Shown one piece after another: positions 46,131 through 59,169 of a DNA stretch of 64,000 bases (its first letter is position 1; every line of letters starts with the position of its first letter). The notes under the pieces were generated by a model. The model was not told the origin of the DNA and did no database searches. It saw only the letters and a list, made by a program, of their open reading frames with translations. The translations under genes and the position numbers were made by a program. This DNA is from Galerina marginata (taxonomy: Eukaryota; Basidiomycota; Agaricomycetes; Agaricales; Galerinaceae), in contig JAECYW010000007.1 of the NCBI GenBank assembly GCA_023014335.1, forward strand, positions 2,790,001 through 2,854,000, in the 5' to 3' direction.

Positions 46131-48779
46131 CGAAGACGATAAGAAAATTAAGAGAGAGTGGGCCATAAAAGCAGCAAAAGGTAACCAGTAGTAATCCGTC
46201 GGCATTTAACTAGCTATTCTTCCTTTTAGACGCCGCTGAGTTGTGCGTAAAAAAAAACTCGTTACCAACATCTTCCCTGCATATCTAAAGGCGAACGGCG
46301 AACTATCTCTTTCCAATGGTCAGTACCCCATCTGGGGTTTTCAACTTCACCAGTTCAACCATAGGATCAATGCCACAACAAAGAAGACTCGGAACCTCGA
46401 ACTTCTAGGTCAACAGGCGACGCGCTTCATCCCTAATAGTCCGTCCTTTTCATCATCATCATGGGCCACCGCCATTGTGAAAACCAGCGCACAAGCCACT
46501 GCTTAAACTCGTTGTACGGCACCAAGGACCTCCTGAGTTCCGCCTCCCAAGGACAGCGATAAGAGTCAGCGACGAACGGAAGCTAGAGCAGTCTTCATTG
46601 TCGCAGGAACTTCTCCTCGAGAAGCACAGAAGAAACGATCGAATCGAGGTAACCGCACTGTGACTCATTTTCGCGGTCGTTAAATCGATTATCAGACCCC
46701 GACCTGGGCGGTGCTGTTAACACATAGTCCACGGCAACACGAGGTCGAGGTTAGAATTGGAGGAGACACCTGAATAATAACTGGAAGAAATTGAGTTGAA
46801 ATTTGACGTTCAGAAGCTGGGAGCACTTACAGTAAAATTTCCTGGGCTCTGGGTCAGCGTTCGAGCTGTATTTCCAGCCGAGACGTTGCCACAGAGAATT
46901 GTTCCACAACGGCCACACCACCAGAAGAAGGCGAGAATCGAGGACGAACATTGGGAGCTGAAGATGGGGTCCAAGCATTACTGCCATCGATATACTTGAG
47001 GATGTCGTGATTTGGCGATAAAAGGCTTGAACCTCGCTCTTAATAGAAAGGAATGTGTTCGCGGACATTGACAGCGAACCCTCGTCCAACGAAGCTTGAG
47101 ACCGAGTATACGCGTTCGACAAGATTCGCCGGCGGAGCCGGTGGCTTGGGAGTAGTAGCAAATCCACATAGGATCATGGCCAAGACGTCGAAATTTGAAT
47201 CCTGAAGCTTTCCGATCCACCAGCGGCGTGCGGCGCCTTCGACAACCAAACTCGTCCAGAAAACCCGCCTGCCAGTCTATGCCTCCTCGATGTCACAGCA
47301 CGCCACATCCAATGCCGCACCCGTCGAGTCTCCTTATCGCATCAGCATCTTCGTAAATGCCAGGTACAGGCATCAGGCCGAGTATATGGGTGCATCCACG
47401 AGACTCGAAGCGAGGTCCTTGAATTCGCAGCAGCGACTTTCTGGAGAAGGTCGAAAGCTGGCCTAGTTAAAGACGTCGAGCTCAATAGCAGTTCGCCCAA
47501 GCTCATGGCCAGCATGTCGAAGTTCAAGCTAGAGCAGATGTTGAGATAGATGATGGATAAGGGGTCGTCCGCAGGTTTTACTCGAACCGATGTGATTCCC
47601 GCCGAAGCCAAGAATTGCTCGAACGTCGGGGCGTATCCTCCTCAACCTTCCAAAGCTGACGCAGACGTGGCACCATCACCCAATTTCTTCGCCCAACCCG
47701 CACGCCCGCCGGTGCATTCTTCCTCCTCCCAAATTCAGCAACGGCCGTATCCTGTATCCATTGAATCACACCAGCACTTTCTGTTCATCCGACCAACCGC
47801 GCCAGGAGATCCAAAACGCTTCAAGTTCAAGTAATCTCTCCTCAGCCTGTCTCCGTTCCCATGAAGGCCGTTTCGGAGGTCCAAGGCCGGGTATATGCGC
47901 TGAAAAAATGCGATATAGGAACGACTCGAGAAGCGAGGCGCGAAGTCATATCTGCCGCAACACTGGTTGACAAAAGGAGAGGAATTCGAATGGTTTGACT
48001 GGGAAGAATCGTCGCTGTCGGTGAAGGCACTATTTGAATAGACTGGGAAGAAGCTCGACGGTAGACTGTACGACTCGGACCGAATGCAAAGGTTGCTGCT
48101 CGACATTCGAAATCAGGGTCGTCCGACGAGGTCCACTGGAAGTAGGTGATGCATGATTCGGTCGTCACCCGACGAAGTGTAGGATGTCACCCAGGACAGA
48201 CGATGCGCAGTCCTTCGACCTCGCCAATGGTACCCGCCCCGCCTGTCTTCCCATTCGCAAACTCCAAAGAGTCGATTCTCCGCCATCCGTTGTCATCCCT
48301 CCTTCCCAGACCTCCTACGTCAAAACCGAAACGTGGGTAACCTCAAGCTAGTGTTGAAGCGATGAAACAAGTCGTGTCAAAGGTAAGCCTTCAGCCGAAG
48401 CACAACATCGCAAGAGACGACCACTTGTGCGGGCGAAAATGCCAAGCGGCCAGAGCGTTCCACGGACGTGCCTGTGCTCGAAATTGACATCCGCGGCCAG
48501 GAGGTTGTTTGAGGCAGCGGTAGTTGGATTGGTGCTTCAATATCGGCGGTAATGTGTTTCGAGAAGGATAGGCTTGACCAGGAGTTGAAGGCTGAAAAAC
48601 TGACAGCCTGGACGCGTCGAAATGTGGGCGGCAGTAACGTTGGACGTTGGCATCGTTCCTGTAGCACCAATACCTTGAACATCCGTCTTCATCCACTGCC
48701 ATCCAACTGTCTCGTTCTTCTGCTGCGAGAGCTGCCCGTCCCGCTTCCTTGCTCAAACCGCCAAGGTCAATGTCGGTGT
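46131..48779. other. Decayed interval
   Basis: An open frame at 46243-46506 may be a 3' exon of the MYND gene. Beyond it only short overlapping frames on both strands occur. Recurrent short phrases (for example GAAGTTGAA and ATATGxGC) suggest old dispersed repeats. No gene is supported. Confidence 0.4.
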
Positions 48780-51700
48780 AGCGCGATAGGAGGAGCAGGA
48801 GCAGGATTGAGAATATCGATGCTGATGTCTCTCACGTTTGCTTCAACTGGAAGACGCAGAGGCGGGGGTAGGGATAAGGGTAATGGTAAGGATGACGATG
48901 GGACCATAATCTGTAGACCCGTTCTTCGTGATATATTGATACTGAATAGTCGGTGGTATGCTGATTTGATGACGCGCTGGCGACGAGTAGGAGGTTTATT
49001 CGATGTGTATATAAAGCTCGAGATTGGGATTACTAGTCAGGTTCGATACTGGGAGTACGGCGGCGGGAGCAGGGGATGCGAGTCGATTATAAAGAGGTAC
49101 GGCGAGCCAAGGTGCGGGTATCGAAACAACTTGAGCACAAACGAGCCAGAAGGCTGGATATGACGGCAGTGACCGAAATGACAGAATCGTATTTGTAAAG
49201 CTAATAAAGTGAAGCCAGTAAAGTTGAGGATTAAAGATTGAACGTTGAACTTCGGTGTGATGACGGAGCAGCGGAATCCTGCAAAAGTAGCAGACGATTG
49301 GGCCCTTACTTCACTTTGAGATTCGCAGGGCAGACGAGGACGGCGACGGGGAAGGCTACCGTTTGTGACCATGATCATCGAATAAACTGAATGGAAGGAA
49401 TGTTAGCCGATTTCCGCAGTCCAAGGTCAAGCAAAGAAATAAGGGATTCAAAATCTAGTTCCAGAGCGGGCATGAAAACGTGGACAGGAAAGCTTACTTA
49501 TGGAACAAGCTATACCACACCGTACAGCATGTCATACAGTTGCTTGAGTTCGCCTCGAGTCGTTCTTTCCGGAACGCCAGGCGGCCATGGACACGAGCGT
49601 GTTCATTCAAGTTTCGCAGTTTGTATATCAACATCTAGCAGCTACCTGGGATAAAACACGAGGTTAGCGAATCCAAAACCGCAGAAGACGAAGATTCACG
49701 AATTACGGGCGTCATATCGAAATCTCCTATAAACAGGTAGATGGGTTATGCCCCCAAGGTTTTTGCATCAGTGTGGAAGTGGGTTTGTTCTTGGAATTCC
49801 GTGACCGCCGAGCTTCAAAGCTTCAAACTTCAAGGCTCATTAGGAGGCAACACAAGCTTGATACGCGAATTAAGTGGCAGAGCGCGGAGCGATGAGCAGC
49901 CAAGGAGGACAGCGAGGCACGGAGATGGTTGTGGAGGAGAACGAGAGGATCATTGATCGATTGATGTCACGCCACGTTTTGCCGAAAGGATGCCGTTGAT
50001 CTCCTGGATCGGTCTTATCTAAATTGATTACCCCGCTTGACTTCGAACCACCAAGTCACTTGTCGTCGTCCTCACTGTATCTCCGACTCGTGTCCCACAG
50101 AGAGCGACAGATCTCACCTGGAGATATTACTGCTGTGTATCTCCTCAATCCGTGTCCTATCGCGCACGAGGAGGCAGAGCCGTTTGTAAATGGTTTGGAA
50201 TCGTCTACGCTCTCTGTGCTGTGAGTACCGACTCTGATACGATACATCGACGACTTTACACCGTTCAATTCTTCTTCAATATATTTCCTTGGAACACAAT
50301 ATCTGCCAGCGGAAGTGACGATTTCTGCCCGTCTGCTACTCGTTGATCTGCCAGCTCGCCGAATCGACTCCATCGATGAGGACCATATCGCTCTGATTAT
50401 CATTTTGACTCTCACTGAAAGGAAGGTCTGAACTAGAGAGTAAGCATCACAAAAATTCTTGTTTATTCAAGGCTAACCATAAGCACATAACCAGGTTGCG
50501 CAATGCGCAATGACTTTTCCCTGCCAATGTTTATCTCTACAGATTTCGTTACCAGCATACGCAATACTCCCCTCACCGTCCTCCAAGCATCGCCGACTGT
50601 ACTCTAGCCGAACGAGAGCGGGAAAGATGCATTCCTGTACCACGACTTTGGTTTATCCACGTCGTGCTACTCATTCGACTCGGATGTCAGAGTCGTTAGG
50701 CTGGAATTCATTATTGACACGCTCTTCGTGCCCCGAGTCCTCCACAGGCTCGACACTGCTTACATGCTCATCTGCCTTTCGTCGCCCGGGGATCCTGTGC
50801 TGCTGATCGTTCTGCGGAACCAACGGCGAAATTTCTGCCAGGTACGTGTATCTACGTAATTTTTATTACGAAACTCAATCCCCGCAGGTTGATACTCAGT
50901 TATATTCTCCTCTGTCCTCTTCGCCGCATCCTCGACTTATAGCCTACCGAGAGCGTCTGAATGCCTTCTGTCATCTCAAACAATTCCGTACGTTGTGCTC
51001 TACTGCGCGTCAATGTCCGAGTTGTTTCAACGATGCTTCGAGAAATTTGCGCTCTCCAGACTTCCTCCCTCTAAGTCCGACGCTTTCGACTCAGATGGCA
51101 TATTTATTTGTCCTTGAAATTGTCTGTCCACCCATGCTCTCCGTGCGCCAAGTCCTACACCACTGGACATATTCTCTTTTTATGGAACGAAGGATCTAAA
51201 AAACTCTATCAGTGCCAGTTACAACTTTCGAACAAATTCGACATATGGGCGCGGAGACTTCGCTTATCTGAGTCTCACCGAAAGGTAAGTCCCACCTAAT
51301 TTCTGTCCCCATACAATGCTGATTAGGCTACGATCTGTCTCTTAGGTATTTCTGTGCTACGTGCCTTATCACCGTCTTACTCTGAAAACTGGTCTCATCC
51401 GCTTGGCAACCAAACCAATCAGATACCCTCTCCGTCCTTCGTCGCATCGTTCAACTTGTCTTCCACCGAGAGCGTGTTGATGTCCCCTTGTTATTGCTCT
51501 GCCATCTGTCCCGTGCCCTACACCAAGTCAATGTCAAAGCTCTATGGCTTCCATAGTCGTGTGATATCCACGCTCTCCGTGCACCGAGCCTTCCAGCCCA
51601 CCCCTCGAAAAAAAACTGCCCGATATTAATTTCGAGCAAGGCAGACCACGGCACTGAGCTTGCTTTTAAACGACCTTCCAGCCTATGATCATATTCATGC

Positions 51701-51960
51701 TACACAATGTTTCTCATACCATCTTCGTTGTCTTTGCTGTATATTTGACTTAAAGCCCATCGAGAGCGGAGAGGAAGAATTCTACCTACCTATCACAGTG
51801 ACTTTCCTCGATTCGATTTTACAACCTTCGACTGGGAGGTTAGAGTCATGTGATAGTAGAGTTGGAGTCCTATACACTCTCCCTGCACCGAGTCCTCAAT
51901 TACGACAGTCAATCTGCACGTTTATTTGTGTCGCAAGCTAGCTAGCGCAGCCACCTTTGG
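48780..51960 (+). repeat. Degenerate direct duplication S, copy 1
   Basis: Aligns in order with 52470-54980. Landmarks: GCTTCAACTGGAAGACGCAGA (48840) with GCTTCAACTTGAAGACGCAGA (52523), TCATCGTCGTCCTCA-type block (50058 and 53132), GAGCGGGAAAGATGCATT (50609) with GAGCGGGAAGGATGCATT (53686), and CTTGTCTTCCACCGAGAGCG (51456) with CTTGTCCTCCACCGAGAGCG (54495). No open frame survives through it and I do not recognise the ancestral sequence. Confidence 0.65.
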
Positions 51961-52469
51961 AAGTTTTCTGTATTTTCAGAACCAGCATAAGTAACTTCCG
52001 ACTCGAGCCCATTATAATTAACTACCATTTGAGCGCACATTTATTCAAATTGCGAGCCACGCGCCATCTCGACAATCAAATGAATCGCCACTGGTTGCTG
52101 TTTTATGGTCGTGTTTAAGGTACGGCGCACCTGAGGCACGACACTGAAAACTTGGATCTGAGAAGGACTGACCAGGGGTAGGGCCACGAGCTTTCAGGGC
52201 GTTTCCGCAAACGTGGGTGAGATCCTACTAATGGTGGATCCAGGAAGTTGTTTAAGGCGGGTCCGATGGCAACCCGTCGAGATTCAGCAGACGCAGATAC
52301 AACCCTAGCTCGTCGCTCGTGGTAGTTGGCTTATGCTTCAGCATAAGCGGTGGTGTGTGCCAGGCCGACAGCAAGAAACGTGGTTTCTGGCCGCCATTCG
52401 AGATTGTCGGCTCTGCAAGTTACCCGTTCAGGTTCATTTGTCGAACGACCGAAGTTGAAATATGCATAT

Positions 52470-54980
52470 ATGCGCGGTCGGATGAGTAGGATTGATATCA
52501 TTGGTGCTGACGTCTCCCATGTTGCTTCAACTTGAAGACGCAGAAGCAGAGGCAGGGGATGATCGATGAGGACGGGCCCAGAAGCAGCCACGTTCTTAGC
52601 GACATGTTGATACTCCTGGATTGTCGGTGGCATGATATTGATTCGACGGACGTGCTTGCGACGAGTATTTAATTCGAGAGGAAAAAATCGAGATGACCGC
52701 TACTTCATCGCGACATTCGTAACGGAGGTTAAGGACAGCTTCAGTTTGCGACTATGACCGTCGAATAGGCCGGAGTCGTATCGAGGTGTCCTATTACTAG
52801 TACTAGTAATGACCAGGCAGTTAAAAACTTTAAATTATGCAGTAGGGCAGAAGCGGAGTTCGTTCTTCAGCTTGAGAAGGTGGATTTCATGAAAAACGCC
52901 ATGCTACAATGATTACTGAGAGGCAATGAGCTTGATGCACAACGCTACGTAGCAGAGAGCGGAACAGGCATGACTAGCCAAGTGAGCGACGCGTGGAGGA
53001 GGAATACATCAAGGATCAATTGATGTTACCCACGCCATGCCGAGTGATCTGCCGACGATCCAGGGTCTGATTCGATCTTATCTTAAATCGTAAGTACCCA
53101 CACACTCTACCTCGCCCCAACCGCACCACTCATCGTCGTCCTCATGAATCTTCGGCTGGTGTCCCACTGGACTCCCATAGAGAGCGACGGATGTCCCTCT
53201 GATTTTCAACTGCGATGTCCCTTTTCAATACGTGCCCACCACATGCCAGTGGTGCACATATGAGCAGGCAGAGCCGTTCTGTAAGAGTGCTCCTTCTCTC
53301 TCTGAGTGCTGAGTCCTATATGGTACATCGCCTACTTCCTTTCCTACACATCTCTTTCAGGATTCGCCAGCGGAATGGACCAATTCTGACGTCTGTTAAG
53401 CGCTGGTCTGCCAGCTCGCCAAATCAACGACATCGACGAGGATCATGTCATTCAGATTGATGTTTTGACTCTCGTTGAATGGTCTGAACTAGCAGGTAAG
53501 CAAAACAGAATTTACATGTTCATCTGAAGCTAATCACATTCAAATTACCAGACTGCGCAATGCGCAATGAGGCATCACCCGCCTATATCTACAGATTTCG
53601 TGATCGCCGCATCTGAATGTCCCAGTCATAATAATTCCCCTCATCGTCCCCCCCCGCATCGCCGACTGTACTCTAGCTGACCAGAGAGCGGGAAGGATGC
53701 ATTTTGTACAACGACTTTGGTTCATCCACGTCATGCTACACATTCGACTTCGATGTCAAAGTCGTGGCGATAATGCGACAGGCTCCACGCTCTCTGTGCG
53801 CCAAGCCTCCACCGGCTAGACAGACCCTCCTCTCTTTTGTCTCCTGTCGATTTGGAACTGCCCACCATTCTGCAGAATTGATAACGAACGGGTCGAATTC
53901 TCAGCCCAAGAAGCTCTATAATCCCTCTCGTCATCCTCACCGTCTCTTCGACTTGCAGCCCACCGAGAGCGTCCGATGTCCTTTATTATCTCCTACAATT
54001 CTGTACGTTGTGCTCTACCGGCGTCAATGTCCGAGTTGTTCTCAACAATAATCAATGGTATCTACGCTCTCCGAACTTCCTGCCCCACGACTTGAATGTC
54101 AGATTTATTGGTGGTTGAACATGTCTGTCCACCCATTCTCACCGTGCTCTATGTTTTACCCCGCCAGCTTGACGTCGGCTACTTACCTCCACTTTTTCTT
54201 TCTATGAGACGAAGGATCTACCAACTCTATCCGTGTAGCTGACAAGTTTGGACTGCCCCGAATACTGCGCTCCCATTTGAATGTTGCCAAAAGATAAGCA
54301 ATACAGAGTTTCTGTTTTCATTGATATCCATGCTAATCAATTACTTAGGCTATGCAGCTGTCCTCCTCTTCTGTACTTCTGTATCCGCCTTGTTAACGTT
54401 TTACTCTGGTGGTTGGAGTCACAGTCTGGTCTCGGCAGCTCGGTAACCGTGAGATACCCTCTCCGTGACTCCGTCATCTCGTCGCATCTTCAGACTTGTC
54501 CTCCACCGAGAGCGGGATGATATTCACTATTATAGCTCTCACGTCTGTCCAGTGCCCTACCACGAGTCGATGTCAGACTCAGAGCTATGGTCGGGTGAAG
54601 AACTAAATCCACGCTTTCCGTGCACCGAGTCTTACGACGTACCCCGGAAATTGCCCAACATTAATTTTAAGCAAGGCGGGTCACGGCACTGTGCTTGCTT
54701 TATACTACCTCCCAGCCTTCTCGCGTATTCGGGCTACACAATGGATTCCTCGTGGCATCTTCGTTGTCCTTGCTGTATCATTGACTTGAAGCCCATCGAG
54801 AGCGAGAGGATGCTATCTGCCTCTTATCACAACGACTCTCTATTCGTTTTATAACCTTCGACTCTAATGTTGGAGCCATATGATTGAATGATGACTTGGA
54901 TAAGTTTTCTCTACGCTCTCCATGCACCGACTGCTCAATTATGGTAATTAACCCCCACGTTTATTCGTGCCGAGCTAGCG
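52470..54980 (+). repeat. Degenerate direct duplication S, copy 2
   Basis: Partner of 48780-51960, offset by about 3-3.7 kb with many small deletions. It ends close to the 3' end of DUF6534 copy D. A third short piece with CTTGTCCTCCACCGAGAGCG and its flanks lies at about 58440-58570. Confidence 0.65.
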
Positions 54981-55057
54981 CCATCCTTCTTGGAGCCACC
55001 TTTGGACATTTCTGTACTTTCAGAGCCAAAATTTACAAATAGGTAGACTCTAGAATT

Positions 55058-56438
55058 TCAAATATGAACGTGAATCCAGGGACGGATAGAAAACATCACA
55101 TATAACTTACCTAGCAGACAGTCGGTCAGAAATTCCATTTTTTGTCCTACTTGGTGTGAGACCCACGGTCCAGAATTGAGATCAGATAATAAACCTACCT
55201 GCAAGATCTCACTTGGAGACGGGAACGAAATTTCTTCACGAGTTATTTGCACTCCCCTTTCCAGGGACCCATCATCCAGCTCGAGATCCATGTTATTGTC
55301 AATGTCAAGACGTGTTTGGGTGCCTTGAGAAGCAACTGGAAATGTGAAAGCAATATGAGATATGACAACCGAGCTGTGCCCGTTACTGATCCTCATGCGA
55401 CTGTTCAGTGCAACCAACATCGAATTTGAATACATCTTCCCTAGCACTGAAACACCTGTCTGATAGTAAACTTTACCGGGCAAGAAAGCGAGGGCAAGGC
55501 AGGCGATCGCGATAGCAGCTGTAAGCATTGGTATTAAAACTCGGGATATTTGTGCAGCCATCGGGAACGACTTTACCAGTCAAGGACCCGGTTTCTATGG
55601 TTAATCGAATAATTCTGCTGACGAGAACATGTGTCTCCTTGATTTCGGTGTCCTGGCGTTTTAACTAATTGATGAAAATGTGAGTATTTGGCTGTACCCC
55701 TAGGAATTTAACACAAACATAATAAGTCATAGAAGCTGCAATCAGCACGTCGCAAGCAGCGCTTCCCGCTTCCCAAACCTGCGAAACAGAAGTGAATTGC
55801 GACCACGTCGAAATTAAATAAATAAACAAACATACTCCTACAGTGATGAGGGAATCCTTATCCACGAACCGACTAAAGAATGCAGCGCGCTTCACTTCCA
55901 CGCCGACAGCAATGGAAGCAGAAAAAGCGAGACAAGCAAGCTGCGTAAATGCATGAGAACAAAATAGACCCAAATTAAAAGGGGCTACCACACCAGAATT
56001 ACACATCCCGGCAGAAATTTTCCTTTGGAAAAGATAATGATGCGATATGCGTAGAAGGTATGTGCAACAAACGCGACTACGAAATAGTCAGAAGAAGGAG
56101 GGCGACGGCCAAGGTAAAATTAAATATCACCCATTCCACTCAGAATAGGGACAGAAAACCACAAGGTATCGACTTCATCCAGTATTGCGGGATTAGCAAA
56201 TCCAGTTGCAAAAGTCCGAAATGAGCTCCTCATGTACAGGATCGTTTGAGTCGTCTCCAACAAGTAGGCCCCGTATACTATAGCCTTGACACCCACACGA
56301 TCATTTGGGAAGGCCAGATAATATAAGTCTACGAAGATTAGTGCCATCAATGTGGGACATATTTGCAGGCTGATTGTACTCACAAATTTGCACTGACAAG
56401 ACGCCAAAGAGGCCACAGTTCAGAAGATATCCGACGAT
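55058..56438 (-). CDS. DUF6534-family membrane protein, copy D
   Basis: Minus-strand exon blocks: 56438 on (YLLNCGLFGVLSVQ), about 56335-56150 (DLYYLAFPNDRVGVKAIVY ... LDEVDTLWF), about 56095-55995 (HTFYAYRIIIFSKGKFLPG), about 55940-55840 (LACLAFSASIAVGVEVKRA), about 55785-55720 (AGSAACDVLIAASMTYYV), about 55665-55580 (THVLVSRIIRLTIETG) and about 55525-55205 (LALAFLPGKVYYQTG, GKMYSNSMLVALNSRM). No internal stop is seen. The tail includes an acidic stretch (NNMDLELDDGSLERG). An intron may start at GTAGGT after EILQ (about 55199), with a final small exon toward 55058. Copies C and D share most exon sequence, pointing to a duplication more recent than the A/B split. Function unknown; start codon not resolved. 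Confidence 0.74.
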
Positions 56439-58608
56439 CTATGGCCGTTTGGTCTTGGTCTCATGGAGAAGTAGTCGCGGGTACTTGCCATAGGTCCTGC
56501 ACTGATAGCATCGACATCGACTTCAGCGAGTTCACTCCAACTGCAAGGAACTTACATTGTCCCAAGCTCAGCCGGGGTCAAGACAGTTGATGCCATTGGT
56601 GAAGATGATAAGGCAACTGACAAAAGACGACGGTACTTCTTGCTGGGTAAGGATTTATTACACATGCTGCCTGCAGCTTTAAATACTCTTCTTTGGCTGT
56701 GCAAGATCACTTGAGCAGATCTAAAGGGAAATTTCACCGGAATCGGCGGAAGGAAGAGGTCAAGGCAGATACGGTCGTGTTTCAACGTCATGGCATTTTC
56801 CTCGCCGTCCATTGATCGTAGTTAAATCGGGATCATAAAAGCTGTCATACAGCTTGGTGGGGACTCTGGAGAGCATACAATCCGATGGGGATCCCACAAA
56901 CAAAAATCCAGCGAGAGGCCGAGTGGCCGTGACTCCAAACTAAAGAATCAGTATTTGATAAATTAAATGGTAGGTAAAAATACCAATCATGGAGTCTCTA
57001 TCACTCCCACTCTGTTCGGAGGTTTGTCAAAAGTCATAATAACCCATGTCGAAATGTGGGGTGTCGTTCTATTCTTGGGTCAGCCCAACCGGGGTCTGGT
57101 ACTGGTCTGGTGCTAACTGAACTAGCGAATCAGATAGGCGAACTGTTGGTTTGATGAGCTCATGAGGTTTTTCTAGGTATCCATTTAAACATTGTTGGTA
57201 ACTATGTCTCAGCAGCAGGATGGCTAGCTATAATTCATCCCACTGCCTTTAAGTACCACCCTTAACTTGTAACCGCCGAGGGTGCCAACGCCCTATGTCA
57301 TAGCAATGTGACTTCGGCGCCTTCGATGTCAGAGTCGTCTCCTTCTCCTTCCTGAGGCTGAAACCACTGACACGCAAATTCTCCGTGTGCAGAGGGCCGT
57401 CCATCACATGCGTCTCTCACGATTGTCCTTTAATTGATATTTTCTTGATATTTTCTTCATCTCTTTTCCCATTCTTTCCACTTTTTCAATATATTGTGGC
57501 GTCGATCTAAATCCGTTGGCACCTCATCAAGTTTCCAAAAATAAACCCGATCTCTCACCAGGCCTGGTATTGGTCGCCGGCTCACATGTGAAAGCCGAGG
57601 CCTGAATATGAGTCTAGGTGGATCCTGTGGAGAATAGTATTGTTTGATGCAAGCGCCGCGGCAGCTACTCGGGCAACGATAATCGTTGATTAACTCCCTG
57701 ATTTCGATAAGCTTTAGCAAGGTACATCCAGAGTTCATGAACCCAGATACATATGAAAATAAGATAGAGCAGAGCAGTCGACTCTGGATTCCTTCAAACA
57801 CTGCAATAGAACTTCCAACCTGAGGGTTGCTGAAATTACAACCACAATTGCCGTTAGTACCGTTACCGGCAGTGCTAGGGAATCTGCTGCTGATTGCAGT
57901 AAACTTGAGTTACTCAATTATTGGTCAACGGAGGCAAGTAAAATCACAGACATGCCGATCCTTTTCAGAAGACATTAATACTTGAGTAAACGCATATTAT
58001 TTTAGAACTGCGCATCTACTAATCACGATGATCGCATCGGACAAAGTCTATTTAGCCATCTATACCGTCGGACATTTTGAAACCATCAGCAAAGGCGCCA
58101 CACGAAATATTGAACTGAGTTAACCGAGTAGTGCCACTGCCTTGGCAATGACTCCCCGTCCTACTTGACCTTGGAGTCGCCGCCCATTTACGCTGTACTC
58201 GTATCACAAGATCGTCCATCGCTTCGTTCTTTAAACGATGGTATGAGTAGCAAGCCGTCCCCTCCACGAAGTAATAGCGTTGGCTGATCGCAATCGATCC
58301 GATGTCAAATCTTGCGCACTCTCTGCACATTCACTCGCTTTGGGTCTTGCGGAAATATAAGCCACACAGAAGTCCCGAGCCTATCCAATGCTCGTTCAGT
58401 ATACAGAACAGCCTTCCTCTTCAGTATCTCTTGTTACCCTCTTTCTCAGCTGATTGGTAACCAGACCAGTTAGGAACCCCTCCGCGACTCCGTCATGTCG
58501 TCGCGTCTTCCGACTTGTCCTCCACCGAGAGCGCACTGATATCCTCTGTGATAGTTCTGACGTCTGAGGAGGATGATTGTAATAAAACTCGTTCCTTCTG
58601 TAAGGCGA
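56439..58608. other. Interval with possible unrecognised minus-strand gene
   Basis: The upstream exon of copy D (ending ISAGPM, near 56490) uses GCAAGT as donor. At 57917-57457 two overlapping minus-strand frames contain a hydrophobic stretch (LALPVTVLTAIVVVISATL) and RLLCSILFSYVSGFMNSG. They could be exons of a small membrane protein, but I could not find a consistent splice. A piece of duplication S is at 58440-58570. Nothing else is supported. Confidence 0.3.
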
Positions 58609-59169
58609 TTAATCAGTACAAGAACTGCACGAGATAGCCTTTGGACATACTACATGTGGAGTCGTCGTTTTGTGTATTTCTGAGACAATGTCTTTGAGGG
58701 TGTCAAACGCACAAGCCGAAGTAACATTTGATCGCCATGGGACAAGTATCCGGGGGTTATACGAGCCTGCCTTATCCACCCGAAAAGCCGTCCAAGAGAG
58801 GCCAATACTTCCAAGACCGTAGACGCAGGAGAATTTGGTCTCGTCAAACCGTTTCTCGATGCACTCGACTAGCTCCGTCGTCAGTTTCTCTTTACCCGCT
58901 TCAGTTTCCTCTGAGGGCTTCTTGAGCCCAGTGACAAGGACCACCTGTTCCTCTGCGCGGGCTATCTTGACGACGAGGTATGCTGGTTTCGTACCGCTGC
59001 CAGAAGTCGAACTTTCAGGAGCCACTCCGTAGTCTTTGTCAAGCGGAAAGTGGTAGTTTAGAATTGCATTCCATAGCATGCAGAACTTGCTCTCGTCAAT
59101 GTTTGGATCGTTTCCCATCGAAGCGATGAGATTTTGGGCAATGGTCAATATTGTTTTAGGATATGGCAT
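58609..59169 (-). CDS. Hypothetical protein, single exon, 186 aa
   Basis: One uninterrupted frame from an ATG at 59169 to the stop at 58609. It begins MPYPKTILTIAQNLIASMG and has FCMLWNAILNYHFPLDKDYG, then an alternating beta-type stretch (YLVVKIARAEEQVVLVTGLK) and CVYGLGSIGLSWTAFRVDKA. The order of an N-terminal helix, the LVVKI-LVTGLK pair and the later YGL segment recalls a family of uncharacterised Agaricomycete proteins that may have a restriction-endonuclease-like fold. That resemblance is from memory and weak, and the usual E-x-K is not obvious here. The frame is the longest in its neighbourhood and has normal codon use, so I think it is real. Confidence 0.5.
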   Translation of the reverse strand: MPYPKTILTIAQNLIASMGNDPNIDESKFCMLWNAILNYHFPLDKDYGVAPESSTSGSGTKPAYLVVKIARAEEQVVLVTGLKKPSEETEAGKEKLTTELVECIEKRFDETKFSCVYGLGSIGLSWTAFRVDKAGSYNPRILVPWRSNVTSACAFDTLKDIVSEIHKTTTPHVVCPKAISCSSCTD

